From Archivesica marissinica (taxonomy: Eukaryota; Mollusca; Bivalvia; Venerida; Vesicomyidae), in contig CM026400.1 of NCBI GenBank assembly GCA_014843695.1, positions 34,676,435-34,740,434 on the forward strand: a stretch of DNA of 64,000 nt, in the 5' to 3' direction. A model generated the notes under the pieces. The model made no database searches and had not been told where the DNA came from. It worked only from the letters and a program-made list of their open reading frames with translations. Shown here piece by piece: positions 1 through 13,767 of this stretch. The position numbers and the translations under genes are program-made. The stretch's first letter is position 1; every line of letters starts with the position of its first letter.

Positions 1-3000
1 GACTGTATAGATCACTGTATATACTGGTGTAACGAGAGTTCATGTATCAGGACTGTATAGATCACTGTATATACTGGAGTCACGAGAGTTCATGTATAAG
101 GACTGTATAGATCACTGTATATACTGGTGTCATGTATCAGGACTGTATAGATCACTGTATATACTGGTGTCATGTATAAGGACTGTATAGATCACTGTAT
201 ATACTGGTGTCATGTATCAGGACTGTATAGATCACTGTATATACTGGTGTAATGTATAAGGACTGTATAGATCACTGTATATACTGGTGTCACGTATCAG
301 GACTGTATAGATCACTGTATATACTGGTGTCACGTATAAGGACTGTATAGATCACTGTATATACTGGTGTCATGTATCAGGACTGTATAGATCACTGTAT
401 ATACTGGTGTCATGTATCAGGACTGTATAGATCACTGTATATACTGGAGTCACGAGAGTTCACGTATCAGGACTGTATAGATCACTGTATATACTGGTGT
501 CATGTATCAGGACTGTATAGATCACTGTATATACTGGTGTCATGTATCAGGACTGCATAGATCACTGTATATACTGGAGTCATGTATCAGGACTGTATAG
601 ATCACTGTATATACTGGAGTCATGTATCAGGACTGTATAGATCACTGTATATACTGGGTCACGTATCAGGACTGTATAGATCACTGTATATACTGGAGTC
701 ATGTATCAGGACTGTATAGATCACTGTATATACTGGGTCATGTATCAGGACTGTATAGATCACTGTATATACTGGTGTCATGCGTATCAGGACTGTATAG
801 ATCACTGTATATACTGGAGTCATGTATCAGGACTGTATAGATCACTGTATATACTGGTGTCACGAGAGTTCATGTATCAGGACTGTATAGATCACTGTAT
901 ATACTGGTGTCATGTATCAGGACTGTATAGATCACTGTATATACTGGAGGTCATGTATCAGGACTGTATAGATCACTGTATATACTGGGTCACGAGGTCA
1001 TGTATCAGGACTGTATAGATCACTGTATATACTGGTGTCATGTATCAGGACTGTATAGATCACTGTATATACTGGAGTCATGTATCAGGACTGTATAGAT
1101 CACTGTATATACTGGAGTCATGTATCAGGACTGTATAGATCACTGTATATACTGGAGTCATGTATCAGGACTGTATAGATCACTGTATATACTGGTGTCA
1201 TGTATCAGGACTGTATAGATCACTGTATATACTGGAGTCATGTATCAGGACTGTATAGATCACTGTATATACTGGAGTCATGTATCAGGACTGTATAGAT
1301 CACTGTATATACTGGTGTCATGTATCAGGACTGTATAGATCACTGTATATACTGGAGTCATGTATCAGGACTGTATAGATCACTGTATATACTGGAGTCA
1401 TGTATCAGGACTGTATAGATCACTGTATATACTGGAGTCATGTATCAGGACTGTATAGATCACTGTATATACTGGTGTCATGTATCAGGACTGTATAGAT
1501 CACTGTATATACTGGTGTCATGTATCAGGACTGTATAGATCACTGTATATACTGGTGTCATGTATCAGGACTGTATAGATCACTGTATATACTGGAGTCA
1601 TGTATCAGGACTGTATAGATCACTGTATATACTGGAGTCACGAGAGTTCAGTATCAGGACTGTATAGATCACTGTATATACTGGTGTCATGTATCAGGAC
1701 TGTATAGATCACTGTATATACTGGAGTCATGTATCAGGACTGTATAGATCACTGTATATACTGGTGTCATGTATCAGGACTGTATAGATCACTGTATATA
1801 CTGGGTCACGTATCAGGACTGTATAGATCACTGTATATACTGGTGTCATGTATCAGGACTGTATAGATCACTGTATATACTGGAGTCACGAGATTCACGT
1901 ATCAGGACTGTATAGATCACTGTATATACTGGTGTCATGTATCAGGACTGTATAGATCACTGTATATACTGGAGTCATGTATCAGGACTGTATAGATCAC
2001 TGTATATACTGGAGTCATGTATCAGGACTGTATAGATCACTGTATATACTGGAGTCATGTATCAGGACTGTATAGATCACTGTATATACTGGAGTCATGT
2101 ATCAGGACTGTATAGATCACTGTATATACTGGAGTCATGTATCAGGACTGTATAGATCACTGTATATACTGGAGTCATGTATCAGGACTGTATAGATCAC
2201 TGTATATACTGGAGTCACGAGTTCACGTATCAGGACTGTATAGATCACTGTATATACTAGTGTCATGTATCAGGACTGTATAGATCACTGTATATACTGG
2301 AGTCACGTATCAGGACTGTATAGATCACTGTATATACTGGAGTCATGTATCAGGACTGTATAGATCACTGTATATACTGGAGTCATGTATCAGGACTGTA
2401 TAGATCACTGTATATACTGGTGTCATGTATCAGGACTGTATAGATCACTGTATATACTGGTGTCATGTATCAGGACTGTATAGATCACTGTATATACTGG
2501 AGTCATGTATCAGGACTGTATAGATCACTGTATATACTGGAGTCATGTATCAGGACTGTATAGATCACTGTATATACTGGAGTCAGGTTGTATCAGGACT
2601 GTATAGATCACTGTATATACTGGTGTCATGTATCAGGACTGTATAGATCACTGTATATACTGGATCACGTATCAGGACTGTATAGATCACTGTATATACT
2701 GGTGTCATGTATCAGGACTGTATAGATCACTGTATATACTGGATTCATGTATCAGGACTGTATAGATCACTGTATATACTGGTGTCATGTATCAGGACTG
2801 TATAGATCACTGTATATACTGGTGTCATGAGAGTTCACATATCAGGACTGTATAGATCACTGTATATACTGGTGTCATGTATCAGGACTGTATAGATCAC
2901 TGTATATACTGGTGTCATGTNNNNNNNNNNNNNNNNNNNNNNNNNNNNNNNNNNNNNNNNNNNNNNNNNNNNNNNNNNNNNNNNNNNNNNNNNNNNNNNN

Positions 3001-6000
3001 NNNNNNNNNNNNNNNNNNNNNNNNNNNNNNNNNNNNNNNNNNNNNNNNNNNNNNNNNNNNNNNNNNNNNNNNNNNNNNNNNNNNNNNNNNNNNNNNNNNN
3101 NNNNNNNNNNNNNNNNNNNNNNNNNNNNNNNNNNNNNNNNNNNNNNNNNNNNNNNNNNNNNNNNNNNNNNNNNNNNNNNNNNNNNNNNNNNNNNNNNNNN
3201 NNNNNNNNNNNNNNNNNNNNNNNNNNNNNNNNNNNNNNNNNNNNNNNNNNNNNNNNNNNNNNNNNNNNNNNNNNNNNNNNNNNNNNNNNNNNNNNNNNNN
3301 NNNNNNNNNNNNNNNNNNNNNNNNNNNNNNNNNNNNNNNNNNNNNNNNNNNNNNNNNNNNNNNNNNNNNNNNNNNNNNNNNNNNNNNNNNNNNNNNNNNN
3401 NNNNNNNNNNNNNNNNNNNNNNNNNNNNNNNNNNNNNNNNNNNNNNNNNNNNNNNNNNNNNNNNNNNNNNNNNNNNNNNNNNNNNNNNNNNNNNNNNNNN
3501 NNNNNNNNNNNNNNNNNNNNNNNNNNNNNNNNNNNNNNNNNNNNNNNNNNNNNNNNNNNNNNNNNNNNNNNNNNNNNNNNNNNNNNNNNNNNNNNNNNNN
3601 NNNNNNNNNNNNNNNNNNNNNNNNNNNNNNNNNNNNNNNNNNNNNNNNNNNNNNNNNNNNNNNNNNNNNNNNNNNNNNNNNNNNNNNNNNNNNNNNNNNN
3701 NNNNNNNNNNNNNNNNNNNNNNNNNNNNNNNNNNNNNNNNNNNNNNNNNNNNNNNNNNNNNNNNNNNNNNNNNNNNNNNNNNNNNNNNNNNNNNNNNNNN
3801 NNNNNNNNNNNNNNNNNNNNNNNNNNNNNNNNNNNNNNNNNNNNNNNNNNNNNNNNNNNNNNNNNNNNNNNNNNNNNNNNNNNNNNNNNNNNNNNNNNNN
3901 NNNNNNNNNNNNNNNNNNNNCACTGTATATACTGGTGTCACGTATCAGGACTGTATAGATCACTGTATATACTGGGTCACGTATCAGGACTGTATAGATC
4001 ACTGTATATACTGGTGTCATGTATCAGGACTGTATAGATCACTGTATATACTGGAGTCATGTATCAGGACTGTATAGATCACTGTATATACTGGAGTCAT
4101 GTATCAGGACTGTATAGATCACTGTATATACTGGAGTCATGTATCAGGACTGTATAGATCACTGTATATACTGGTGTCATGTATCAGGACTGTATAGATC
4201 ACTGTATATACTGGAGTCATGTATCAGGACTGTATAGATCACTGTATATACTGGTGTCATGTATCAGGACTGTATAGATCACTGTATATACTGGATCCAC
4301 GTATCAGGACTGTATAGATCACTGTATATACTGGTGTCATGTATCAGGACTGTATAGATCACTGTATATACTGGTGTCATGTATCAGGACTGTATAGATC
4401 ACTGTATATACTGGAGTCATGTATCAGGACTGTATAGATCACTGTATATACTGGTGTCACGAGTCATGTATCAGGACTGTATAGATCACTGTATATACTG
4501 GAGTCATGTATCAGGACTGTATAGATCACTGTATATACTGGAGTCACGTGTATCAGGACTGTATAGATCACTGTATATACTGGTGTCACATGTATCAGGA
4601 CTGTATAGATCACTGTATATACTGGTGTCATGTATCAGGACTGTATAGATCACTGTATATACTGGAGTCATGTATCAGGACTGTATAGATCACTGTATAT
4701 ACTGGTGTCACGAGAGTTCACGATCAGGACTGTATAGATCACTGTATATACTGGGTCATGTATCAGGACTGTATAGATCACTGTATATACTGGAGTCATG
4801 TATCAGGACTGTATAGATCACTGTATATACTGGAGTCATGTATCAGGACTGTATAGATCACTGTATATACTAGTGTCATGTATCAGGACTGTATAGATCA
4901 CTGTATATACTGGATCCACATATCAGGACTGTATAGATCACTGTATATACTGGAGTCATGTATCAGGACTGTATAGATCACTGTATATACTGGTGTCATG
5001 AGAGTTCATGTATCAGGACTGTATAGATCACTGTATATACTGGAGTCATGTATCAGGACTGTATAGATCACTGTATATACTGGTGTCACGAGAGTTCATG
5101 TATCAGGACTGTATAGATCACTGTATATACTGGAGTCATGTATCAGGACTGTATAGATCACTGTATATACTGGAGCCACGAGAGTTCATGTATCAGGACT
5201 GTATAGATCACTGTATATACTGGTGTCACGAGAGTTCATGTATCAGGACTGTATAGATCACTGTATATACTGGTGTCATGTATCAGGACTGTATAGATCA
5301 CTGTATATACTGGAGTCATGTATCAGGACTGTATAGATCACTGTATATACTGGTGTCACGAGAGTTCACGTATCAAGACTGTATAGATCACTGTATATAC
5401 TGGTGTCATGTATCAGGACTGTATAGATCACTGTATATACTGGTGTCATGTATCAGGACTGTATAGATCACTGTATATACTGGTGTCATGTATCAGGACT
5501 GTATAGATCACTGTATATACTGGTGTCACGTATCAGGACTGTATAGATCACTGTATATACTGGTGTCATGTATCAGGACTGTATAGATCACTGTATATAC
5601 TGGAGTCATGTATCAGGACTGTATATACTGGTGTCACGTGTCAGGACTGTATTGATCACTGTATATACTGGAGTCATGTATCAGGACTGTATAGATCACT
5701 GTATATACTGGGTCACGTATCAGGACTGTATAGATCACTGTATATACTGGAGTCATGTATCAGGACTGTATAGATCACTGTATATACTGGTGTCATGTAT
5801 CAGGACTGTATAGATCACTGTATATACTGGGTCACGTATCAGGACTGTATAGATCACTGTATATACTGGTGTCATGTATCAGGACTGTATAGATCACTGT
5901 ATATACTGGAGTCATGTATCAGGACTGTATAGATCACTGTATATACTGGAGTCATGTATCAGGACTGTATAGATCACTGTATATACTGGTGTCATGTATC

Positions 6001-9000
6001 AGGACTGTATAGATCACTGTATATACTGGAGTCGTACGTATCAGGACTGTATAGATCACTGTATATACTGGTGTCATGTATCAGGACTGTATAGATCACT
6101 GTATATACTGGATCCACATATCAGGACTGTATAGATCACTGTATATACTGGAGTCATGTATCAGGACTGTATAGATCACTGTATATACTGGTGTCACGTA
6201 TCAGGACTGTATAGATCACTGTATATACTGGAGTCATGTATCAGGACTGTATAGATCACTGTATATACTGGTGTCATGTATCAGGACTGTATAGATCACT
6301 GTATATACTGGAGTCATGTATCAGGACTGTATAGATCACTGTATATACTGGAGTCATGTATCAGGACTGTATAGATCACTGTATATACTGGTGTCATGTA
6401 TCAGGACTGTATAGATCACTGTATATACTGGAGTCATGTATCAGGACTGTATAGATCACTGTATATACTGGAGTCATGTATCAGGACTGTATAGATCACT
6501 GTATATACTGGTGTCACGTGTATCAGGACTGTATAGATCACTGTATATACTGGTGTCATGTATCAGGACTGTATAGATCACTGTATATACTGGAGTCATG
6601 TATCAGGACTGTATAGATCACTGTATATACTGGAGTCACGGTCACGTATCAGGACTGTATAGATCACTGTATATACTGGTGTCATGTATCAGGACTGTAT
6701 AGATCACTGTATATACTGGAGCATCATGTATCAGGACTGTATAGATCACTGTATATACTGGAGTCACGAGAGTTCAGTATCAGGACTGTATAGATCACTG
6801 TATATACTGGGTCATGTATCAGGACTGTATAGATCACTGTATATACTGGAGTCATGTATCAGGACTGTATAGATCACTGTATATACTGGATCACGATTCA
6901 CGTATCAGGACTGTATAGATCACTGTATATACTGGAGTCATGTATCAGGACTGTATAGATCACTGTATATACTGGAGTCATGTATCAGGACTGTATAGAT
7001 CACTGTATATACTGGAGTCATGTATCAGGACTGTATAGATCACTGTATATACTGGTGTCATGTATCAGGACTGTATAGATCACTGTATATACTGGATCCA
7101 CATATCAGGACTGTATAGATCACTGTATATACTGGAGTCATGTATCAGGACTGTATAGATCACTGTATATACTGGTGTCATGAGCATGTATCAGGACTGT
7201 ATAGATCACTGTATATACTGGAGTCATGTATCAGGACTGTATAGATCACTGTATATACTGGAGTCATGTATCAGGACTGTATAGATCACTGTATATACTG
7301 GAGTCATGTATCAGGACTGTATAGATCACTGTATATACTGGTGTCATGTATCAGGACTGTATAGATCACTGTATATACTGGAGTTCATGTATCAGGACTG
7401 TATAGATCACTGTATATACTGGTGTCATGTATCAGGACTGTATAGATCACTGTATATACTGGAGTCATGTATCAGGACTGTATAGATCACTGTATATACT
7501 GGTGTCACGAGAGTCAGTATCAGGACTGTATAGATCACTGTATATACTGGTGTCATGTATCAGGACTGTATAGATCACTGTATATACTGGAGCACGTCAT
7601 GTATCAGGACTGTATAGATCACTGTATATACTGGAGTCACGAGAGTTCACGTATCAGGACTGTATAGATCACTGTATATACTGGTGTCATGTATCAGGAC
7701 TGTATAGATCACTGTATATACTGGAGCATCATGTATCAGGACTGTATAGATCACTGTATATACTGGAGTCAGTCACGTATCAGGACTGTATAGATCACTG
7801 TATATACTGGGTCATGTATCAGGACTGTATAGATCACTGTATATACTGGTGTCATGTATCAGGACTGTATAGATCACTGTATATACTGGTGTCATGTATC
7901 AGGACTGTATAGATCACTGTATATACTGGATGTCATGTATCAGGACTGTATAGATCACTGTATATACTGGAGTCATGTATCAGGACTGTATAGATCACTG
8001 TATATACTGGTGTCATGTATCAGGACTGTATAGATCACTGTATATACTGGAGTCATGTATCAGGACTGTATAGATCACTGTATATACTGGTGTCATGTAT
8101 CAGGACTGTATAGATCACTGTATATAGGTGTTGATCACTGTATATACTGGAGTCATGTATCAGGACTGTATAGATCACTGTATATACTGGTGTCATGTAT
8201 CAGGACTGTATAGATCACTGTATATACTGGTGTCATGTATCAGGACTGTATAGATCACTGTATATACTGGTGTCATGTATCAGGACTGTATAGATCACTG
8301 TATATACTGGTGTCATGTATCAGGACTGTATAGATCACTGTATATACTGGGTCATGTATCAGGACTGTATAGATCACTGTATATACTGGTGTCATGTATC
8401 AGGACTGTATAGATCACTGTATATACTGGAGTCATGTATCAGGACTGTATAGATCACTGTATATACTGGTGTCATGTATCAGGACTGTATAGATCACTGT
8501 ATATACTGGTGTCATGTATCAGGACTGTATAGATCACTGTATATACTGGTGTCATGTATCAGGACTGTATAGATCACTGTATATACTGGTGTCACGTATC
8601 AGGACTGTATAGATCACTGTATATACTGGTGTCATGTATCAGGACTGTATAGATCACTGTATATACTGGTGTCATGTATCAGGACTGTATAGATCACTGT
8701 ATATACTGGAGTCATGTATCAGGACTGTATAGATCACTGTATATACTGGAGTCAGTGTATCAGGACTGTATAGATCACTGTATATACTGGTGTCATGTAT
8801 CAGGACTGTATAGATCACTGTATATACTGGTGTCATGTATCAGGACTTTATAGATCACTGTATATACTGGGTCACGTATCAGGACTGTATAGATCACTGT
8901 ATATACTGGAGTCATGTATCAGGACTGTATAGATCACTGTATATACTGGGTCACGTATCAGGACTGTATAGAGCACTGTATATACTGGAGTCATGTATCA

Positions 9001-12000
9001 GGACTGTATAGATCACTGTATATACTGGAGTCACGAGAGTTCATGTATCAGGACTGTATAGAACACTGTATATACTGGTGTCATGTATCAGGACTGTATA
9101 GATCACTGTATATACTGGAGTCATGTATCAGGACTGTATAGATCACTGTATATACTGGTGTCACGAGAGTTCATGTATCAGGACTGTATAGATCACTGTA
9201 TATACTGGTGTCATGTATCAGGACTGTATAGATCACTGTATATACTGGAGCCAGGAGAGTTCATGTATCAGGACTGTATAGATCACTGTATATACTGGAG
9301 TCACGAGAGTTCACGTATCAGGACTGTATAGATCACTGTATATACTGGTGTCATGTATCAGGACTGTATAGATCACTGTATATACTGGAGTCATGTATCA
9401 GGACTGTATAGATCACTGTATATACTGGAGTCATGTATCAGGACTGTATAGATCACTGTATATACTGGAGTCATGTATCAGGACTGTATAGATCACTGTA
9501 TATACTGGTGTCATGTATCAGGACTGTATAGATCACTGTATATACTGGATCCACGATCACGTATCAGGACTGTATAGATCACTGTATATACTGGAGTCAT
9601 GTATCAGGACTGTATAGATCACTGTATATACTGGTGTCATGTATCAGGACTGTATAGATCACTGTATATACTGGAGTCATGTATCAGGACTGTATAGATC
9701 ACTGTATATACTGGTGTCATGTATCAGGACTGTATAGATCACTGTATATACTGGAGTCATGTATCAGGACTGTATAGATCACTGTATATACTGGTGTCAT
9801 GTATCAGGACTGTATAGATCACTGTATATACTGGTGTCATGTATCAGGACTGTATAGATCACTGTATATACTGGTGTCACGTATCAGGACTGTATAGATC
9901 ACTGTATATACTGGTGTCATGTATCAGGACTGTATAGATCACTGTATATACTGGTGTCATGTATCAGGACTGTATAGATCACTGTATATACTGGTGTCAT
10001 GTATCAGGACTGTATAGATCACTGTATATACTGGTGTCATGTATCAGGACTGTATATACTGGTGTCATGTATCAGGACTGTATAGATCACTGTATATACT
10101 GGTGTCATGTATCAGGACTGTATAGATCACTGTATATACTGGTGTCATGTATCAGGACTGTATAGATCACTGTATATACTGGTGTCACGTATCAGGACTG
10201 TATAGATCACTGTATATACTGGTGTCATGTATCAGGACTGTATAGATCACTGTATATACTGGTGTCATGTATCAGGACTGTATAGATCACTGTATATACT
10301 GGTGTCATGTATCAGGACTGTATAGATCACTGTATATACTGGTGTCATGTATCAGGACTGTATAGATCACTGTATATACTGGTGTCATGTATCAGGACTG
10401 TATAGATCACTGTATATACTGGAGTCACGAGAGTTCAGTATCAGGACTGTATAGATCACTGTATATACTGGTGTCATGTATCAGGACTGTATAGATCACT
10501 GTATATACTGGAGTCATGTATCAGGACTGTATAGATCACTGTATATACTGGTGTCATGTATCAGGACTGTATAGATCACTGTATATACTGGTGTCATGTA
10601 TCAGGACTGTATAGATCACTGTATATACTGGTGTCACGTATCAGGACTGTATAGATCACTGTATATACTGGTGTCATGTATCAGGACTGTATAGATCACT
10701 GTATATACTGGTGTCATGTATCAGGACTGTATAGATCACTGTATATACTGGTGTCAGTATCAGGACTGTATAGATCACTGTATATACTGGTCATGTATCA
10801 GGACTGTATATACTGGTGTCATGTATCAGGACTGTATAGATCACTGTATATACTGGTGTCATGTATCAGGACTGTATAGATCACTGTATATACTGGTGTC
10901 ATGTATCAGGACTGTATAGATCACTGTATATACTGGTGTCATGTATCAGGACTGTATAGATCACTGTATATACTGGTGTCATGTATCAGGACTGTATAGA
11001 TCACTGTATATACTGGTGTCATGTATCAGGACTGTATAGATCACTGTATATACTGGTGTCATGTATCAGGACTGTATAGATCACTGTATATACTGGAGTC
11101 ATGTATCAGGACTGTATAGATCACTGTATATACTGGTGTCATGTATCAGGACTGTATAGATCACTGTATATACTGGTGTCATGTATCAGGACTGTATAGA
11201 TCACTGTATATACTGGTGTCATGTATCAGGACTGTATAGATCACTGTATATACTGGAGTCACGAGAGTTCACGTATCAGGACTGTATAGATCACTGTATA
11301 TACTGGAGTCATGTATCAGGACTGTATAGATCACTGTATATACTGGTGTCATGTATCAGGACTGTATAGATCACTGTATATACTGGTGTCATGTATCAGG
11401 ACTGTATAGATCACTGTATATACTGGTGTCATGTATCAGGACTGTATAGATCACTGTATATACTGGTGTCACGTATCAGGACTGTATAGATCACTGTATA
11501 TACTGGTGTCATGTATCAGGACTGTATAGATCACTGTATATACTGGAGTCATGTATCAGGACTGTATAGATCACTGTATATACTGGTGTCATGTATCAGG
11601 ACTGTATAGATCACTGTATATACTGGTGTCATGTATCAGGACTGTATAGATCACTGTATATACTGGAGTCATGTATCAGGACTGTATAGATCACTGTATA
11701 TACTGGTGTCATGTATCAGGACTGTATAGATCACTGTATATACTGGTGTCATGTATCAGGACTGTATAGATCACTGTATATACTGGTGTCATGTATCAGG
11801 ACTGTATAGATCACTGTATATACTGGTGTCATGTATCAGGACTGTATAGATCACTGTATATACTGGTGTCATGTATCAGGACTGTATAGATCACTGTATA
11901 TACTGGTGTCACGTATCAGGACTGTATAGATCACTGTATATACTGGTGTCATGTATCAGGACTGTATAGATCACTGTATATACTGGAGTCATGTATCAGG

Positions 12001-12562
12001 ACTGTATAGATCACTGTATATACTGGTGTCATGTATCAGGACTGTATAGATCACTGTATATACTGGTGTCATGTATCAGGACTGTATAGATCACTGTATA
12101 TACTGGTGTCATGTATCAGGACTGTATAGATCACTGTATATACTGGGTCATGTATCAGGACTGTATAGATCACTGTATATACTGGTGTCATGTATCAGGA
12201 CTGTATAGATCACTGTATATACTGGAGTCACGAGAGTTCACATATCAGGACTGTATAGATCACTGTATATACTGGAGTCATGAGAGTTCATGTATCAGGA
12301 CTGTATAGATCACTGTATATACTGGTGCCATGAGAGTTCACGTATCAGGACTGTATAGATCACTGTATATACTGGTGTCATGTATCAGGACTGTATAGAT
12401 CACTGTATATACTGGAGTCACGAGAGTTCACGTATCAGGACTGTATAGATCACTGTATATACTGGAGTCACGAGAGTTCACGTATCAGGACTGTATAGAT
12501 CACTGTATATACTGGAGTCACGAGAGTTCACGTATCAGGACTCTATAGATCACTGTATATAC
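1..12562. repeat. 40-bp satellite array (NUP214 intron)
   Basis: About 12.5 kb of head-to-tail 40-bp units containing ATCAGGACTGTATAGATCAC, ending in a degenerate last unit near 12562. Two variants alternate at one site (TGGAGTC or TGGTGTC), and some units carry an extra short segment with CGAGAGTTCA. Units are nearly identical, so the array is young or homogenised. It lies upstream of the first visible NUP214 exon, so it probably occupies one of that gene's introns. Short open frames through it are by-products of the repeat. The left edge is outside the window. Confidence 0.97.
2921..3920. other. assembly gap, 1000 N
   Basis: Exactly 1000 N inside the 40-bp satellite, with the same satellite on both sides. 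The round number suggests a placeholder, so the real array length is unknown. Confidence 0.99.
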
Positions 12563-12863
12563 AATATATGAGTTTTTATGCCCGAGGTCTCATAGAGTCG
12601 AGATATGGAAATAATGTTAGGACCCTCTGTGTCTGCCAAATGTGCGTTCATTCTTGTGGTCTCCATTTCTTCTACAGTTCTCACCCAATTCAAATGAAAT
12701 TCGATACTCATCATGAACAGCAAGTGGACAAGCACATTTTACCGGAACGTTCAGGCCTTGTAACGTTTTCGCAGATCATGCCCATTTTGGTCTCACCCAT
12801 TTTAATGGAAAGCGAAACTAAACGATGCTGTCAACGATTGCATATAACTAAGACACCATCATA

Positions 12864-12985
12864 CAGTCAAACCTGTGTTGGTAGTTACTTCTATTAAGCA
12901 GCCAATCTGCATTAAGCAGCCAGTTTCCGGATTCCCAATATGTTACTTTATTATACATTTAACCTCTATTAAGCAGCCAATCTGG
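12864..12985 (+). mobile_element. fragment of TA-flanked MITE
   Basis: Begins with the 13-bp terminus CAGTCAAACCTGT and contains several ATTAAGCAGCC motifs, like the complete copy at 15894-16105. No matching 3' terminus is seen, so it is a 5' fragment running into a SINE. Confidence 0.6.
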
Positions 12986-13097
12986 AATGGGTCTCTGTCT
13001 GTATCATTGCACTATCCTCCAAAAATCTAAATAGAATAATCTCTTCAGAAGGCGTCGCTCATATGGGTAACCGGTAGCGACAATAAATAAACGTAAA
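12981..13097 (+). mobile_element. SINE family A, 5'-truncated
   Basis: Only the body and tail of family A are present, from the segment after the tRNA-like head to the terminal GTAGCGACAATAAATAAACG. See 15539-15814 for a full-length copy. Confidence 0.7.
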
Positions 13098-13410
13098 AAA
13101 ATAATGCCCATCATGAAATCAACTCTAAAAAAGCGTGTAATTTGTCAAAGCTATTGTTGGGGTTCATGTATCATACGACGTTGACATCTTTGATATTCAA
13201 TGTGTCCATCCATCACATTGTCATCTGTCTATTCTGTGTCTGCATCAACATTACTCTCGTCAACATCATAGTAACTTTTGTTTTTTGAAATTTGATCAAC
13301 TTAGTTTCCGGATTCCTAATATGTTACCTTCTGTTATATACTTTACTCAGTTAAAATATTAAATGTATATTGTTAGCTTTGTTATAGATGATAATTGTAT
13401 TCTTTTACTG

Positions 13411-13480
13411 TGTAGTGGAGTGCAGTGCAGTGTAGTGCAGTGTAGTGCAGTGCAGTGTAGTGCAGTGCAGTGTAGTGTAG
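13411..13480. repeat. 5/10-bp microsatellite (GTGCA/GTGTA)
   Basis: Alternating AGTGC and AGTGT pentamers, about 70 bp, ending about 70 bp before the exon at 13549. Confidence 0.85.
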
Positions 13481-13548
13481 ATTCGAATATTAATATTTTC
13501 TTGTGTAAGTTGACCAGTGATTAATTTCAAATGTTCGTTTCTTTTCAG

Positions 13549-13767
13549 GATCATCTTCAACAAAATCTGCATCTGCTTCTAAACCATTTACCTTCAACCC
13601 AACTGCTAACATAGCAACAACATTTGGCAGCCAATCAGAAGCCAACAAGTCACAGCCTGGCTTTGATTTTTCTCTCTCGACTAGTGTACCAAATTTTGGA
13701 AGTAAATCGAAGACACAGTCTACAGGAAATAAAGATGACAAAATGGTGTCAAAAAACACTGCAGAAG
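13549..13767 (+). CDS. NUP214: NUP214 exon A
   Basis: Acceptor CTTTTCAG, donor GTAAATG, 219 bp, phase 1 to phase 1. Encodes a Ser/Lys-rich stretch with two FG motifs (TTFGSQ, PNFGSK). It is the first exon visible after the satellite. Confidence 0.8.

Noticed and set aside
2835..4077. Open frames of about 350-386 codons spanning 2.8-4.1 kb
   Set aside because: They run through 1000 N; nothing is encoded.
1..12562. CRISPR array
   Set aside because: Units are contiguous 40-bp repeats without unique spacers, no cas genes, and the DNA is eukaryotic with introns and SINEs.
12568..12897. 109-codon frame just after the satellite
   Set aside because: No similarity, ends inside a MITE fragment, and no FG motif or splice context joins it to NUP214.
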